The notes: a model not told the origin generated them from the letters alone. Positions 36,234 to 45,245 are shown, counted from the stretch's first letter. The stretch is 64,000 nt of DNA from Flavobacterium sp. LC2016-23 (GCF_009674775.1 NZ_WKKE01000028.1:1-64000), one strand, 5' to 3'. Program-made: numbers and translations.

Positions 36234-36273
36234 CATATCTCCAAGTCTGGCATTCTCAAAAAAATCTAGTACA

Positions 36274-36316
36274 TGATTGCAGTCATTTCTAATAATGGGA
36301 TGCCAGTCTATCTTTA
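36274..36316 (+). promoter_or_regulatory. Promoter of the PEP-synthase-like gene
   Basis: A one-mismatch operator aTGATtgcaGTCAt (core 36274-36285), then exactly 23 bp, then TATCTTTA (36309-36316). The ATG is 46 bp beyond. The site is divergent from the dinD site 41 bp away, so one regulator could fire both directions. Confidence 0.6.
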
Positions 36317-36362
36317 ATTCAAAATTAAAGCCCTAAAAACACACAATTTTAAAGCAGCGATA

Positions 36363-37379
36363 ATGGAGAAATATATTTTAGATTTTAATCAAATAGGGAT
36401 TAATGATAGTGACAAGGTAGGAGGCAAAAATGCTTCGCTGGGAGAAATATATAACAATCTAATTCCGCAGGGAATCAGAGTTCCAAATGGTTTTGCCATT
36501 ACAACAGCTGCTTATAAAGATTTTATACATTATAATAACCTAAGTGCTCCGCTGGATGATTTAATGAAACTTTTGGATAAGGAAGATTTTAGGAACTTAA
36601 ATGAAATTGGTTTAAAAGCCAGAAAGTTATTGCTTGCTGCAAAATTCCCATTGAATCTTCAAACCGCAATTTCATCTGCTTACAACGATTTATCCCGTGG
36701 CAGTGACCTGGCTGTTGCGGTAAGAAGCAGCGCCACAGCAGAAGACGTGGCCAATGCCAGTTTTGCCGGACAACACGAATCTTTTTTGAATATAAAGGGA
36801 ACTATGCCGCTTATATATGCCGTTAAATGCTGTTTTGCATCACTCTACACGGACAGAGCTATCAAATACAGACTGGATAAAGGTTTTGATCACGATAGAG
36901 TGTTTCTTCCTGTAGGGATTCAGCAAATGGTTCGCTCCGATTTGGCCTGTTCGGGAATTGGATTTACACTAGAACCTGAGTCAGGATTTCGGAGCCTGAT
37001 TCATATTGCAGGTACATGGGGTCTGGGTGAAACAATCGTTCAGGGGATTGTTACACCCGATGAGTTTGTTGTATTTAAGACTTCTCTTAAAAATAATAAA
37101 AGGGCCATATTGCAGAAGACTCTTGGCAAAAAAAATAAAATGCTTATTTATAATGAGAATGCAGCCGGTATCAATTCTACTGTCCTGAAAGTAACTCCCA
37201 GAAAATGGTGCGATAAATTTGTTCTACAAGATTCCGAAATTGAAAAACTGGCCAAATGGGCGCTCCTTATAGAAGATCATTATGAAAAACCGATGGATTT
37301 TGAGTGGGCTAAAGATGGCCTCAATGGAGAACTTTATATTCTTCAGGCCAGAGTATCAACTTTAATGCAGATGGTTTGA
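36363..37379 (+). CDS. Stand-alone PEP synthase / PPDK ATP-grasp domain
   Basis: 338 residues, only the N-terminal nucleotide-binding domain of phosphoenolpyruvate synthase (about 800 residues when complete). Motifs present: VGGKNASLGEIYNNL, GIRVPNGFAITTAAY, AVRSSATAEDVANASFAGQHESFLN, GTWGLGETIVQGIVTPDEF and DFEWAKDG...YILQAR. The swivelling phospho-His domain and the PEP/pyruvate-binding barrel are absent, so it cannot be a normal PEP synthase. It could be a relic, a regulatory phosphotransferase, or act with a partner in trans. It stands at the head of the oxygen-sensor cluster. Confidence 0.88.
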   Translation: MEKYILDFNQIGINDSDKVGGKNASLGEIYNNLIPQGIRVPNGFAITTAAYKDFIHYNNLSAPLDDLMKLLDKEDFRNLNEIGLKARKLLLAAKFPLNLQTAISSAYNDLSRGSDLAVAVRSSATAEDVANASFAGQHESFLNIKGTMPLIYAVKCCFASLYTDRAIKYRLDKGFDHDRVFLPVGIQQMVRSDLACSGIGFTLEPESGFRSLIHIAGTWGLGETIVQGIVTPDEFVVFKTSLKNNKRAILQKTLGKKNKMLIYNENAAGINSTVLKVTPRKWCDKFVLQDSEIEKLAKWALLIEDHYEKPMDFEWAKDGLNGELYILQARVSTLMQMV

Positions 37380-37563
37380 TTAATGGTATTAAAAATAGAA
37401 ATACTGCTTTAAAAAACGATAATATTGAACAGAAAAATGCCTCTATAGGGCAGAGCGCGATTGCACAAATGAACAGAATTCTTTCTTAAAAAAATTAAGC
37501 CTGTAAGATACTGATTATCAAAAACATTTTGCGACATTTGTTACACCACAAACCGATTGCTGT

Positions 37564-38754
37564 ATGAAAAATCAGGCGCTTTTAAATGCAATAATTGATA
37601 ATGCAATTGACGGCATCATTACAATCAGTGAAAAAGGAATTGTAGAATCGATAAACCCTTCTGCATGCAGGCTTTTTTTGTATAGTCCGGACGAAGTGAT
37701 TGGCAAAAACATTTCACTTTTGATGCCCTCTCCCGACAGAGAAAAACATGATTCCTACTTAGGGAGTTACAAATCCTCTGGAATTCCGCATATTATTGGT
37801 CACGACCGGGATGTACTGGGAAGAAAAAAAGACGGAAACATTTTTCCCTTCAGACTTGGCGTAAGCGAAGTAAAATTTGAGGGAGAACGAATTTTTGCCG
37901 GCTTTATTCATGATATGACGCACCAAAAAGAAGTAGAAAACCGGTTGATGCAATATACGCAGCATTTGGAAGAACTGGTAAAAGACCGCACTGCCACTTT
38001 AAATGAAACCATTGATGCCTTAACTCAGACAAAAGAAGAAGTTAGCAGCACACTAGAAAAAGAAAAAGAACTACACAAAATTAAAAGCCGGCTATTATCC
38101 ATGGCTTCCCATGAATTCAGAACACCACTCAGTACAATTCAGCTCTCCTCGTCCCTAATTCAGCGTTATGCAGAAAGCGGAAATAACACAAAGATTGAAA
38201 CACACATAATCAAAATAAAAAGTGCCATAGCAAATCTTACCGGAATACTGGACGATTTCCTGCTTCTTGAAAAAGCGGAATCCAATAAAATTACACTGCA
38301 GATATCCTGTTTTGATCTACAGGATTTTTTAAAGGAAATTATTGGCGAATTAAAACTTCTTACCAAAAAAAAACAAAAAATAATCAGCTTACCCAATACT
38401 GATGTTACACTTGTAAAATTAGACAAAAATCTTCTGAAAAACTGCATTATTAATCTGGTCACCAATGCTATAAAATACTCCGGAGAAGAAACCGAAATTG
38501 AGCTTTTTACTTCTATGACTTCAAATACAATAACAATCAATGTCAAAGACAACGGTATAGGTATTCCTGAGGAAGACCATGAGCATTTATTCGAGGCTTT
38601 TTTCAGGGCGCATAACGCAGGTAATATTCCCGGAACAGGTCTCGGGCTGCATATTGTGTCCCGCTATGTATCCCTGATGAACGGCACTATATCATTTAAA
38701 AGTGCTGTTGACAAAGGAACCTTATTTACTATTGAATTACCGCGTTATGACTAA
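37564..38754 (+). CDS. FixL-like PAS sensor histidine kinase
   Basis: A 396-residue soluble kinase without membrane helices. The PAS domain (about 5-120) strongly resembles the FixL haem-PAS: LMPSPDREKHDSY, then IPHIIG, then R82, GRKKDG and FAGFIHDMT. In this alignment His62 corresponds to the proximal haem His of FixL (His200 in Bradyrhizobium), His76 to His214 and Arg82 to Arg220; Arg206 is replaced. A coiled coil (about 122-172), HisKA with phospho-His183 (ASHEFRTPLS) and HATPase (NLVTNAIKYS, DNGIGIP, GTGLGLHIV) follow. It overlaps the next gene by eight bases. Oxygen sensing is inferred. Confidence 0.88.
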   Translation: MKNQALLNAIIDNAIDGIITISEKGIVESINPSACRLFLYSPDEVIGKNISLLMPSPDREKHDSYLGSYKSSGIPHIIGHDRDVLGRKKDGNIFPFRLGVSEVKFEGERIFAGFIHDMTHQKEVENRLMQYTQHLEELVKDRTATLNETIDALTQTKEEVSSTLEKEKELHKIKSRLLSMASHEFRTPLSTIQLSSSLIQRYAESGNNTKIETHIIKIKSAIANLTGILDDFLLLEKAESNKITLQISCFDLQDFLKEIIGELKLLTKKKQKIISLPNTDVTLVKLDKNLLKNCIINLVTNAIKYSGEETEIELFTSMTSNTITINVKDNGIGIPEEDHEHLFEAFFRAHNAGNIPGTGLGLHIVSRYVSLMNGTISFKSAVDKGTLFTIELPRYD

Positions 38755-39796
38755 AATACTTATCATTGAAGACAATGACAATATTAGAGAAAATGTTGTC
38801 GAGATACTGGAACTTTCAGGATATGAGGTTTTTGAAGCAGACAATGGAAAAAAGGGAGTTGAAATCGCTCTTAGAATGAAACCTGATATTGTACTTTGCG
38901 ACATTATGATGCCGGAACTTGACGGCTTTGGCGTATTGCACATTCTTCATAAACATCCTGAAACACGGGCAACACCCATAATTTTTTTAACCGCAAAAGC
39001 AGAAAGAGTTGATATAAGAAAAGGTATGGAACTGGGTGTTGACGATTACCTAACCAAACCCTTTGATGATTTAGAACTCTTACGGGCTATCGAGGCCAGA
39101 CTCAAAAAAAGAGAACTACAACAGCTGTTTTACGGACAAACGGCAGAAAACCTCAACACTTTTATTTCTAAGGAAGATGGGCTGATTAAACTTAAAGAAA
39201 TTATGCTGGAACGCAGCGCCAGAACCTATAAAAAAAATCAATACATTCATTACGAGGGCGATCATGTAACAGGAATTTATTACATCATCAGTGGAAAAGT
39301 TAAAACCGTAAAACTTACCGAAGATGGTCGTGAGCTCATTACGGGTGTTTACAAAGAAAATGATTATCTCGATATAAGTATTCTATTTTCTAATGATACT
39401 TATAACGACACCACTATTGCTCTCGAAGAAACCGTTTTAAGTTTTTTGCCGACGGAACAACTGGACAAACTTCTTTTTCTTTATCCGGATGTAGGAGCAA
39501 AATTTATTAAAATTCTTGCTAATGATATGAGAGAAAAAGAGGTTCGTCTCTTACAGATAGCTTATATGTCTGTGCGAAAAAGAATTGCCCAGGTCATTGT
39601 ACATTTATTACACCAGCACAGCACTGACGGTTCTTCTATTAAGTTCAGCAGAGATGATCTTGCCGCTTTTTCAGGAACTTCCCCGGAGACCGTAAGCCGA
39701 ACGTTAAGGGATTTTAAAGAAGAAGGATTAATTGAAAAAACAGCCAGCAGCATTCATGTCCTAGATTTAGAAAAACTGAGTAAAATTAAAAACTAA
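38747..39796 (+). CDS. Response regulator fused to CRP/FNR-type regulator
   Basis: 349 residues. A receiver domain (1-120; phospho-Asp52 in LCDIMMPELDG, Lys in LTKPF) is joined to a cyclic-nucleotide-binding-like beta-roll (about 150-260) and a CRP-type HTH (about 275-345). The recognition helix TSPETVSRTLRDF has Glu314, Ser317 and Arg318, the E..SR set that FNR uses on TGAT half-sites. There is no Fe-S cysteine cluster (Cys51 is the only Cys), so signal input should come by phosphorylation from the FixL-like kinase. I start at 38747 (MTKILIIED), overlapping the kinase stop. Confidence 0.92.
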   Translation: MTKILIIEDNDNIRENVVEILELSGYEVFEADNGKKGVEIALRMKPDIVLCDIMMPELDGFGVLHILHKHPETRATPIIFLTAKAERVDIRKGMELGVDDYLTKPFDDLELLRAIEARLKKRELQQLFYGQTAENLNTFISKEDGLIKLKEIMLERSARTYKKNQYIHYEGDHVTGIYYIISGKVKTVKLTEDGRELITGVYKENDYLDISILFSNDTYNDTTIALEETVLSFLPTEQLDKLLFLYPDVGAKFIKILANDMREKEVRLLQIAYMSVRKRIAQVIVHLLHQHSTDGSSIKFSRDDLAAFSGTSPETVSRTLRDFKEEGLIEKTASSIHVLDLEKLSKIKN

Positions 39797-39805
39797 TCTT
39801 TAATG

Positions 39806-39870
39806 TGATGAATATCATTTTATTAAGTGATTTTTATCATGATGTCTCCCGGTTATCTGCTCTAATTTTG
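39806..39870 (+). promoter_or_regulatory. hsp20 promoter with tandem RTGAT-N4-ATCAY sites
   Basis: Perfect sites at 39806-39817 and 39828-39839, 22 bp apart, both gTGAT...ATCAt. The proximal one is followed by exactly 23 bp and then TAATTTTG (39863-39870), a consensus -7. If transcription begins about six bases beyond, the proximal site is centred near -41.5, the classical class II activator position. Confidence 0.75.
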
Positions 39871-39912
39871 ATTAAACAATTCAGCAAATGTTTAATTTAA
39901 ATTTGTTTTATC

Positions 39913-40362
39913 ATGACAACACTGGCAAAAACAAAGAAAAAGGCATCTGTGCCAAGTCTTTTTCAGGATTTTTTTAATGAGGGTTTCTTTGACACTCCGC
40001 CTTTTTTCACTTTTGAAAATCAGACAGGAAGTTTTATTCCCAATGTAAATGTGATAGAAAATACTGATAATTTTGAGATTGAACTGGCTGCACCCGGACT
40101 CGAAAGCAGGGATTTTAAAGCAGAGATCAATAATGGCGTATTAAATATCAGTGCAGAAAAAGAACAAGAATTCAAAGAAGAAGATAAAAACTTCAGAAAA
40201 AGAGAATTTTGTTTCACTTCTTTCAGTCGTTCATTTGTACTTCCTGAAAACATAGCCACTGATAAAATTGATGCTACTTATAAAAATGGCGTTTTACGAG
40301 TGATGCTGCCTAAAAAAAACAGCAGCGTTAAAACACCTGTCAAACAAATTAAAATTGGCTAA
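39913..40362 (+). CDS. Hsp20 small heat-shock protein
   Basis: A 149-residue alpha-crystallin-type chaperone. An N-terminal arm (1-40, with SLFQDFFNEGFFDTPPFF) precedes the crystallin domain (about 40-135, VNVIENTDNFEIELAAPGL, FKAEINNGVLNISAEKE, FRKREFCFTSFSRSFVLPE, IDATYKNGVLRVMLPKK). It binds unfolding proteins without ATP. It is first in a probable operon with the ATP-cone/nuclease (101-bp gap) and the beta-CASP protein, driven by the strongest operator pair in the island. Confidence 0.95.
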   Translation: MTTLAKTKKKASVPSLFQDFFNEGFFDTPPFFTFENQTGSFIPNVNVIENTDNFEIELAAPGLESRDFKAEINNGVLNISAEKEQEFKEEDKNFRKREFCFTSFSRSFVLPENIATDKIDATYKNGVLRVMLPKKNSSVKTPVKQIKIG

Positions 40363-40463
40363 TACTAAAAGAACAGGCGGCTGAGGAGAGAAATTCTTCA
40401 GGTACATACCGTTTTTGTCGTATTGACAATTAAAAAAATTATCCCGTAAAACTCCCGAACCCT

Positions 40464-41294
40464 ATGAAAGTAATAAAGCACTCCGGGCAAATTGTACCTT
40501 TCGATATAGAAAAACTAAAACTTTCTCTTCAAAAATCCGGAGCTGCACCTGACCTCATCAAGGAATCACTGGCCCAAATACAGAAGCAGATGTATGAAGG
40601 AATAACGACCAAACAGATATACAAAATGGCATTTGCTATTTTAAAAAAAGCCTCCAATGGTCATGCTGCACGTTATAACCTGCGTGCTGCCTTACAAATG
40701 CTCGGACCGGCAGGTTTTTTCTTTGAAAAATTTATTGCACAACTCTATGCTGCAGAAGATTTTAAAACCAAAACAAACTTGATACTGCCGGGAAAATGTG
40801 TGTCGCATGAAGTAGATGTAATCCTGAAAAAAGACAACATCATCTCAATGATTGAATGTAAATTTCACAGCAGCAGAGAAGCTTCTTCAGATGTAAAAGT
40901 TCCTATGTATATTCTTTCCCGTTTCAATGATCTTAAAGTAAAAAAACATACTCTTTTTTCTAATAATGAAACCATTACGTCCTGTATCATAGTAACCAAC
41001 AACCGGTTTACTAAAGATGCTGAAAACTTTGCCAATTGCAGCGGAATCTCGCTTTTAAGCTGGGACTATCCGAAAAATAATAACATCAAAAATAAAATTG
41101 ATAAAGGAGTACTCTACCCTATTACCTGCCTCACGACCTTATCAATGGTTGAAAAAGAGAAATTGCTGATTCTGGACCAAATACTTGTAAAAGATCTTAT
41201 TACCGATCCGCAAAGTCTTTCTAAGATAGGTCTTAGTGAAAACCGGGTGAGAAATGTACTAAAAGAAGCTTCCCAAATTTGTAAACTGATCTGA
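40464..41294 (+). CDS. ATP-cone fused to PD-(D/E)XK nuclease-like domain
   Basis: 276 residues. Residues 1-85 form an ATP-cone (MKVIKHSGQIVPFDIEKLKLSLQKSGA, ITTKQIYKMAFAILKK), the nucleotide-sensing module of ribonucleotide reductases and NrdR. Residues about 95-220 resemble Mrr-type restriction endonuclease folds, with the core HEVDVILKKDN and MIECKFH giving the D...E-x-K triad. A helical tail follows. This suggests a nuclease gated by ATP/dATP level, possibly a DNA-handling enzyme in energy-depleted cells. The stop is one base from the next start, so it is coupled to the beta-CASP gene. Confidence 0.82.
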   Translation: MKVIKHSGQIVPFDIEKLKLSLQKSGAAPDLIKESLAQIQKQMYEGITTKQIYKMAFAILKKASNGHAARYNLRAALQMLGPAGFFFEKFIAQLYAAEDFKTKTNLILPGKCVSHEVDVILKKDNIISMIECKFHSSREASSDVKVPMYILSRFNDLKVKKHTLFSNNETITSCIIVTNNRFTKDAENFANCSGISLLSWDYPKNNNIKNKIDKGVLYPITCLTTLSMVEKEKLLILDQILVKDLITDPQSLSKIGLSENRVRNVLKEASQICKLI

Positions 41295-41295
41295 A

Positions 41296-42651
41296 ATGAA
41301 AATAAAATTTATAGGAGGTTCGGGAACTGTAACAGGCTCAAAAACACTCATAGAAAGCAATGGCATTAGAATATTGGTTGATTGCGGGCTCTTTCAGGGG
41401 CTTAAAGCTCTAAGGGAACTCAACTGGGATCCATTACCCGTATTGCCTTCTACAATAGATTATGTATTGCTTACCCACGGCCATCTGGATCATTGCGGCT
41501 GGCTGCCCAGACTGGTTGCTCAGGGATTTACAGGAAAAATATATTGTACCAGTCCAACCAAAGCGGTTGCAAAACTTGTGCTTTTAGACAGTGCAAAAAT
41601 TCAGGAAGAAGAGGCCAGTAAAGCCAACAAAGAGCATTATTCTAAACATGAAAAAGCAGAGCCTCTGTATACCGTACCGCAGGCCGAAGCTGTCCTTCCG
41701 CTTTTCAAAGTCATTCAACCCAATACATCCCTGGTTGTAGCCAATGATATTGCTGCCGTTTTTTCAAATGCGGGACATATCATAGGTGCCTGCACTATTA
41801 CGCTGACGCTCGAGGGCAAGACTTTGGTTTTTTCCGGCGATATCGGGCGTGATGATGATGTTTTAATGTTTCCGCCTACAAAACCTTCAGCTGCCGATTA
41901 TATCTTTTTAGAAAGCACTTACGGGAATCGCCTGCATCCTGATCTCGATGTGAAAAAAGAACTCGAAACCTATATCAATAACACCATTAAACAAAACGGA
42001 ACCGTAATTATTCCGGGGTTTGCCGTTGAAAGGGCACAATCGATCATGTACCTTTTGTGGCAGCTTAAAACAGAAGGCAGAATCCCCAAAGTTCCGTATA
42101 TCCTTGATACGCCTATGGGTGCCAGTGTACTTGATGTTTTTCTGGAACATATGGAATGGCACAAACTCTCTGCCAGTGACTGCTATGAAATGTTCAGAAT
42201 GTTCAGGATAGTTTCTGAATTTGAACAAACCACCCGCATTATCGAAGATCCACAGCCCAAAGTAATTGTAGCGGCAAGCGGCATGGTTACAGGAGGCCGT
42301 GTGTTATCTTATTTTGAAAAATATATAGGTATTGAAAAAACGACAGTGCTAATTGTGGGGTATCAGGCAGAAGGTACCCGCGGAAGAAAACTTATTGAAG
42401 GCGCACCTGAGATTAAAATTTATGGAAGATATTATACCGTAGAAGCTCAAATAGTGCAAATTGAAGGACTCTCTGCACACGGTGACCAGCAAGATTTGGT
42501 AAACTGGCTTTCTGCCCTTAAAAATCCTCCAAAATGTATTTATTTGGTTCATGGCGAAAACCTTCCGGCAGATGAGTTACGGGTTAAAATCCAGGACCGG
42601 TATGGCTTTAAATGCAGTGTTCCTTTTATGGGAAGTGAAATAGAGATTTAA
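41296..42651 (+). CDS. Metallo-beta-lactamase/beta-CASP ribonuclease
   Basis: A 451-residue homologue of CPSF73-like RNases (MBL plus beta-CASP plus C-terminal RMMBL). Zinc ligands: His61, His63, Asp65 and His66 in LTHGHLDHCG, then NAGHIIGA and FSGDIGRDD, and the C-terminal GLSAHGDQQDL and LVHGE. Bacterial relatives process RNA as endo- or exoribonucleases. It closes the hsp20 operon. Its stop overlaps the stop of the convergent P-type ATPase gene by four bases, leaving no room for a terminator between them. Confidence 0.92.
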   Translation: MKIKFIGGSGTVTGSKTLIESNGIRILVDCGLFQGLKALRELNWDPLPVLPSTIDYVLLTHGHLDHCGWLPRLVAQGFTGKIYCTSPTKAVAKLVLLDSAKIQEEEASKANKEHYSKHEKAEPLYTVPQAEAVLPLFKVIQPNTSLVVANDIAAVFSNAGHIIGACTITLTLEGKTLVFSGDIGRDDDVLMFPPTKPSAADYIFLESTYGNRLHPDLDVKKELETYINNTIKQNGTVIIPGFAVERAQSIMYLLWQLKTEGRIPKVPYILDTPMGASVLDVFLEHMEWHKLSASDCYEMFRMFRIVSEFEQTTRIIEDPQPKVIVAASGMVTGGRVLSYFEKYIGIEKTTVLIVGYQAEGTRGRKLIEGAPEIKIYGRYYTVEAQIVQIEGLSAHGDQQDLVNWLSALKNPPKCIYLVHGENLPADELRVKIQDRYGFKCSVPFMGSEIEI

Positions 42652-45152
42652 TTTTTGGCTCTTCTTCTTATGCTATATTTAATTCCTTCAAACCACAATA
42701 CTGATACGGAACCTGTCAAAAGACACAGAACCAGCTGAAAAAATGTAATCAGCTCAAAACTAAAAAGAGAACGCAAAAAGGGTATCGTAAATAAGGCTAT
42801 AGTCAAAAGTGCGGTAACAGCCGTTATGACCGGAACCAAAATGTTTTTATATCGAAGAGTAACCCACAAGGAGTAATAAAAAGACCGGTTAACAAGCGTA
42901 AGTACAACATTTGCCGTGATTAAAGTCAAAAATACCATGCTGCGTGTTATATTTTCTTCCAATTTATTATATACGGACCACTGATAGACAAACAACAAGC
43001 CGAGGGTTATTGCAATTCCCTGAAGAATACTTATTGTCAGTTCCCCTGCATTAAAAAATGTTGAAGTTAGCGGCCTTGGTCCCCGCTGCATTGTATTTGC
43101 TTCTGCAGGTTCATTTTCATAAATTATAGAGCAGGTTGGTCCCATAATAAGTTCAAGCAGAATAACATGAAGCGGACTGAATATATTGGGATAGAGCCAT
43201 CCTAAAGCAAGCGGCAGGAAAACAATCAGAATGATGGGAATGTGGATGGATATAATATACTGAATCGCCTTTTTTAGGTTCGCATAAATTTTCCTTCCCA
43301 TGGCGACAGCATCAACCATTTTAGAAAGATCATCTTCTACAAGAATAAGCGAAGCTGCATCTTTTGCTATCGAAGTCCCCTTATTCCCCATCGCAATACC
43401 TATGTGTGCTGCCTTGAGCGAAGGCCCGTCATTTACACCGTCTCCGGTCATGGCTACAATTTGTCCGTTTGCTTTCAAAGCATTTACAATTCGTAATTTC
43501 GCATCGGGGAACATTCGGCTAAATACATTAATATGCATTACTTTAGTTTGCAGTTCAGCATCGCTTAACTTCATGAGTTCATCTCCGGTAATGGATTTTT
43601 CAGAGCCCTCAAAACCAATTTCCTGAGCAATGGCATTTGTGGTTCGGGCATTATCACCCGTAATAATCTTTACGCCTATTCCTGCAGTATAAAATGATTT
43701 TAAAACCTCGGTAATATTTTCTTTAGGAGGATCATAAAAAGCGACTAAACCTTTAAATGTAAATGGAATTTCCTGCTGTTTTTCGGGATAACTATCGCCC
43801 TGAAGGCTACCCCCGGCAACACCAAGCACCCTGTAACCGTTGCCTGCTAATTTATTCATGGCGTCTGTTACTATTTCTTTTTCCTGAGCTGAAAGACGGC
43901 AAACTTCCAGAATAGCCTCCGGCGCTCCTTTTGCAGCAATAATACGATGGCCTCCTGTATCTTCAAATACATGGGTCATCATGGGAGGTTTGCCGGACAA
44001 AGGATATTCATGGACCATTTTAAAAAAGACAGTCAGGTCCTTATTCGTAAATTTTTTATAAGTCGTATGAAGTGCCATTTCCATAGGATCAAAAGCAATT
44101 GGCTCGCTTGCCCACATTGCGGTTGTAAGCAGTTCTTCCGTTTCTTTTGATTCTTTGAAAGTGTCTGCCGCTGCTTCTAAGCCCGAAGGCAGGTAAAGTC
44201 TTGCCAGTTTCATTTTGTTCTGTGTGATGGTTCCGGTTTTATCGGTGCAAATCACCGTCGCACTGCCTAATGTTTCTACTGTTTTCATTTGTTTCACTAC
44301 AATCCCCATCTTCATGAGCCTGCGGGCTCCCAATGCCATAAATGTGGTAAAGGCTACCGGAATTTCTTCGGGCAAAATACTCATGGCCAGCGTAAGAGCC
44401 ATTAAAAGACTTTCCAGGACATTCCCTACTCTTGAATAGTTGATTCCCCAAACCAGAATAAACACTAATGCTCCCGAAAAAACCATTTTCTTTATAAAAT
44501 TACCAATCTGGAGTTCTAACGGGGTTTTCTCCTCTGCAATAGCTTCAAGACTGCTGCCTATTTTACCCAGTCGTGTTTCGTTTCCAATGGCAGTAATTTT
44601 AACTATAGCCAGGCCGCTCACAACGGTAGTTCCGGAAAAAACAACAGGATTTTCATTGTCCTTGTCCTTGAAAACCGCCATTGCCTCACCGGTAAGAATC
44701 GATTCATTTACCGAGAAATCATTCGAACTCATAATAGAGCCGTCTGCCGGAACCAGACCGCCTTCTTCTATAATGACCAAATCTCCCGCCACAATGTCCT
44801 GCGTTTTGATATTTTGCTGCTGCCCGCCGCGAATCACTTTACACAAAGGCTGTGTAAATTCCTGTAATTTTGCCAGCGCATTCTGGCTCCTTTTTTCCTG
44901 ATAAAGTGAAATGGCTACGATCAATAGAATCGAAACGGAAAGAAATACTGCATCGCTGTATTGCTTATTGATAAAATAGATTCCTGAAGCCACGAGCAAT
45001 AAGAGAACCATTGGTTCTGCAAAAATGCTTTTTAGAAAAGCCAAAAACCTGTTTTCTTTTTTGTAATTATAGGTATTACTTCCTAAAAGCTTCCGTGAAT
45101 CGATTACCTCATCAAAAGTTAATCCTGTTAATTCCTCTTCTTTTGTGTTCAT
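42648..45152 (-). CDS. P-type cation-transporting ATPase (P2-like)
   Basis: 834 residues. Features: actuator TGEA loop (ESILTGEAMAV), PEEIP in TM4, phosphorylation Asp304 in CTDKTGT, KGAPE nucleotide site, TGDN and MTGDGVNDGPSLKAAHIGIAMG hinge. TM5-6 reads LLELIMGPTCSIIYENEPAE instead of the usual N..D Ca2+ ligands, so the transported ion is uncertain. It is downstream of osmC on the same strand (93-bp gap) and likely under the same island operator. P2-type ATPases such as CtpF belong to mycobacterial dormancy regulons, which is a parallel, not proof. Confidence 0.92.
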   Translation of the reverse strand: MNTKEEELTGLTFDEVIDSRKLLGSNTYNYKKENRFLAFLKSIFAEPMVLLLLVASGIYFINKQYSDAVFLSVSILLIVAISLYQEKRSQNALAKLQEFTQPLCKVIRGGQQQNIKTQDIVAGDLVIIEEGGLVPADGSIMSSNDFSVNESILTGEAMAVFKDKDNENPVVFSGTTVVSGLAIVKITAIGNETRLGKIGSSLEAIAEEKTPLELQIGNFIKKMVFSGALVFILVWGINYSRVGNVLESLLMALTLAMSILPEEIPVAFTTFMALGARRLMKMGIVVKQMKTVETLGSATVICTDKTGTITQNKMKLARLYLPSGLEAAADTFKESKETEELLTTAMWASEPIAFDPMEMALHTTYKKFTNKDLTVFFKMVHEYPLSGKPPMMTHVFEDTGGHRIIAAKGAPEAILEVCRLSAQEKEIVTDAMNKLAGNGYRVLGVAGGSLQGDSYPEKQQEIPFTFKGLVAFYDPPKENITEVLKSFYTAGIGVKIITGDNARTTNAIAQEIGFEGSEKSITGDELMKLSDAELQTKVMHINVFSRMFPDAKLRIVNALKANGQIVAMTGDGVNDGPSLKAAHIGIAMGNKGTSIAKDAASLILVEDDLSKMVDAVAMGRKIYANLKKAIQYIISIHIPIILIVFLPLALGWLYPNIFSPLHVILLELIMGPTCSIIYENEPAEANTMQRGPRPLTSTFFNAGELTISILQGIAITLGLLFVYQWSVYNKLEENITRSMVFLTLITANVVLTLVNRSFYYSLWVTLRYKNILVPVITAVTALLTIALFTIPFLRSLFSFELITFFQLVLCLLTGSVSVLWFEGIKYSIRRRAKN

Positions 45153-45245
45153 AGCATCTTTTAGGTAAATAAGGTTTATAGTAATTTAAAGGTAAAAAAA
45201 TAGTTTTTTGCGTAAAAACAGGCTTTAAACTGAAAAGAGAAATCA

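Noticed and set aside
37512..37520. TGATTATCA before the FixL-like kinase gene
   Set aside because: The half-sites are separated by one base instead of four and the distance to the GACATTTG at 37533 is 12 bp, so it does not fit the pattern.
44440..44901. 153-codon plus-strand frame inside the P-type ATPase gene
   Set aside because: Antisense to the actuator-domain and TM4 coding region; composition matches a shadow frame.
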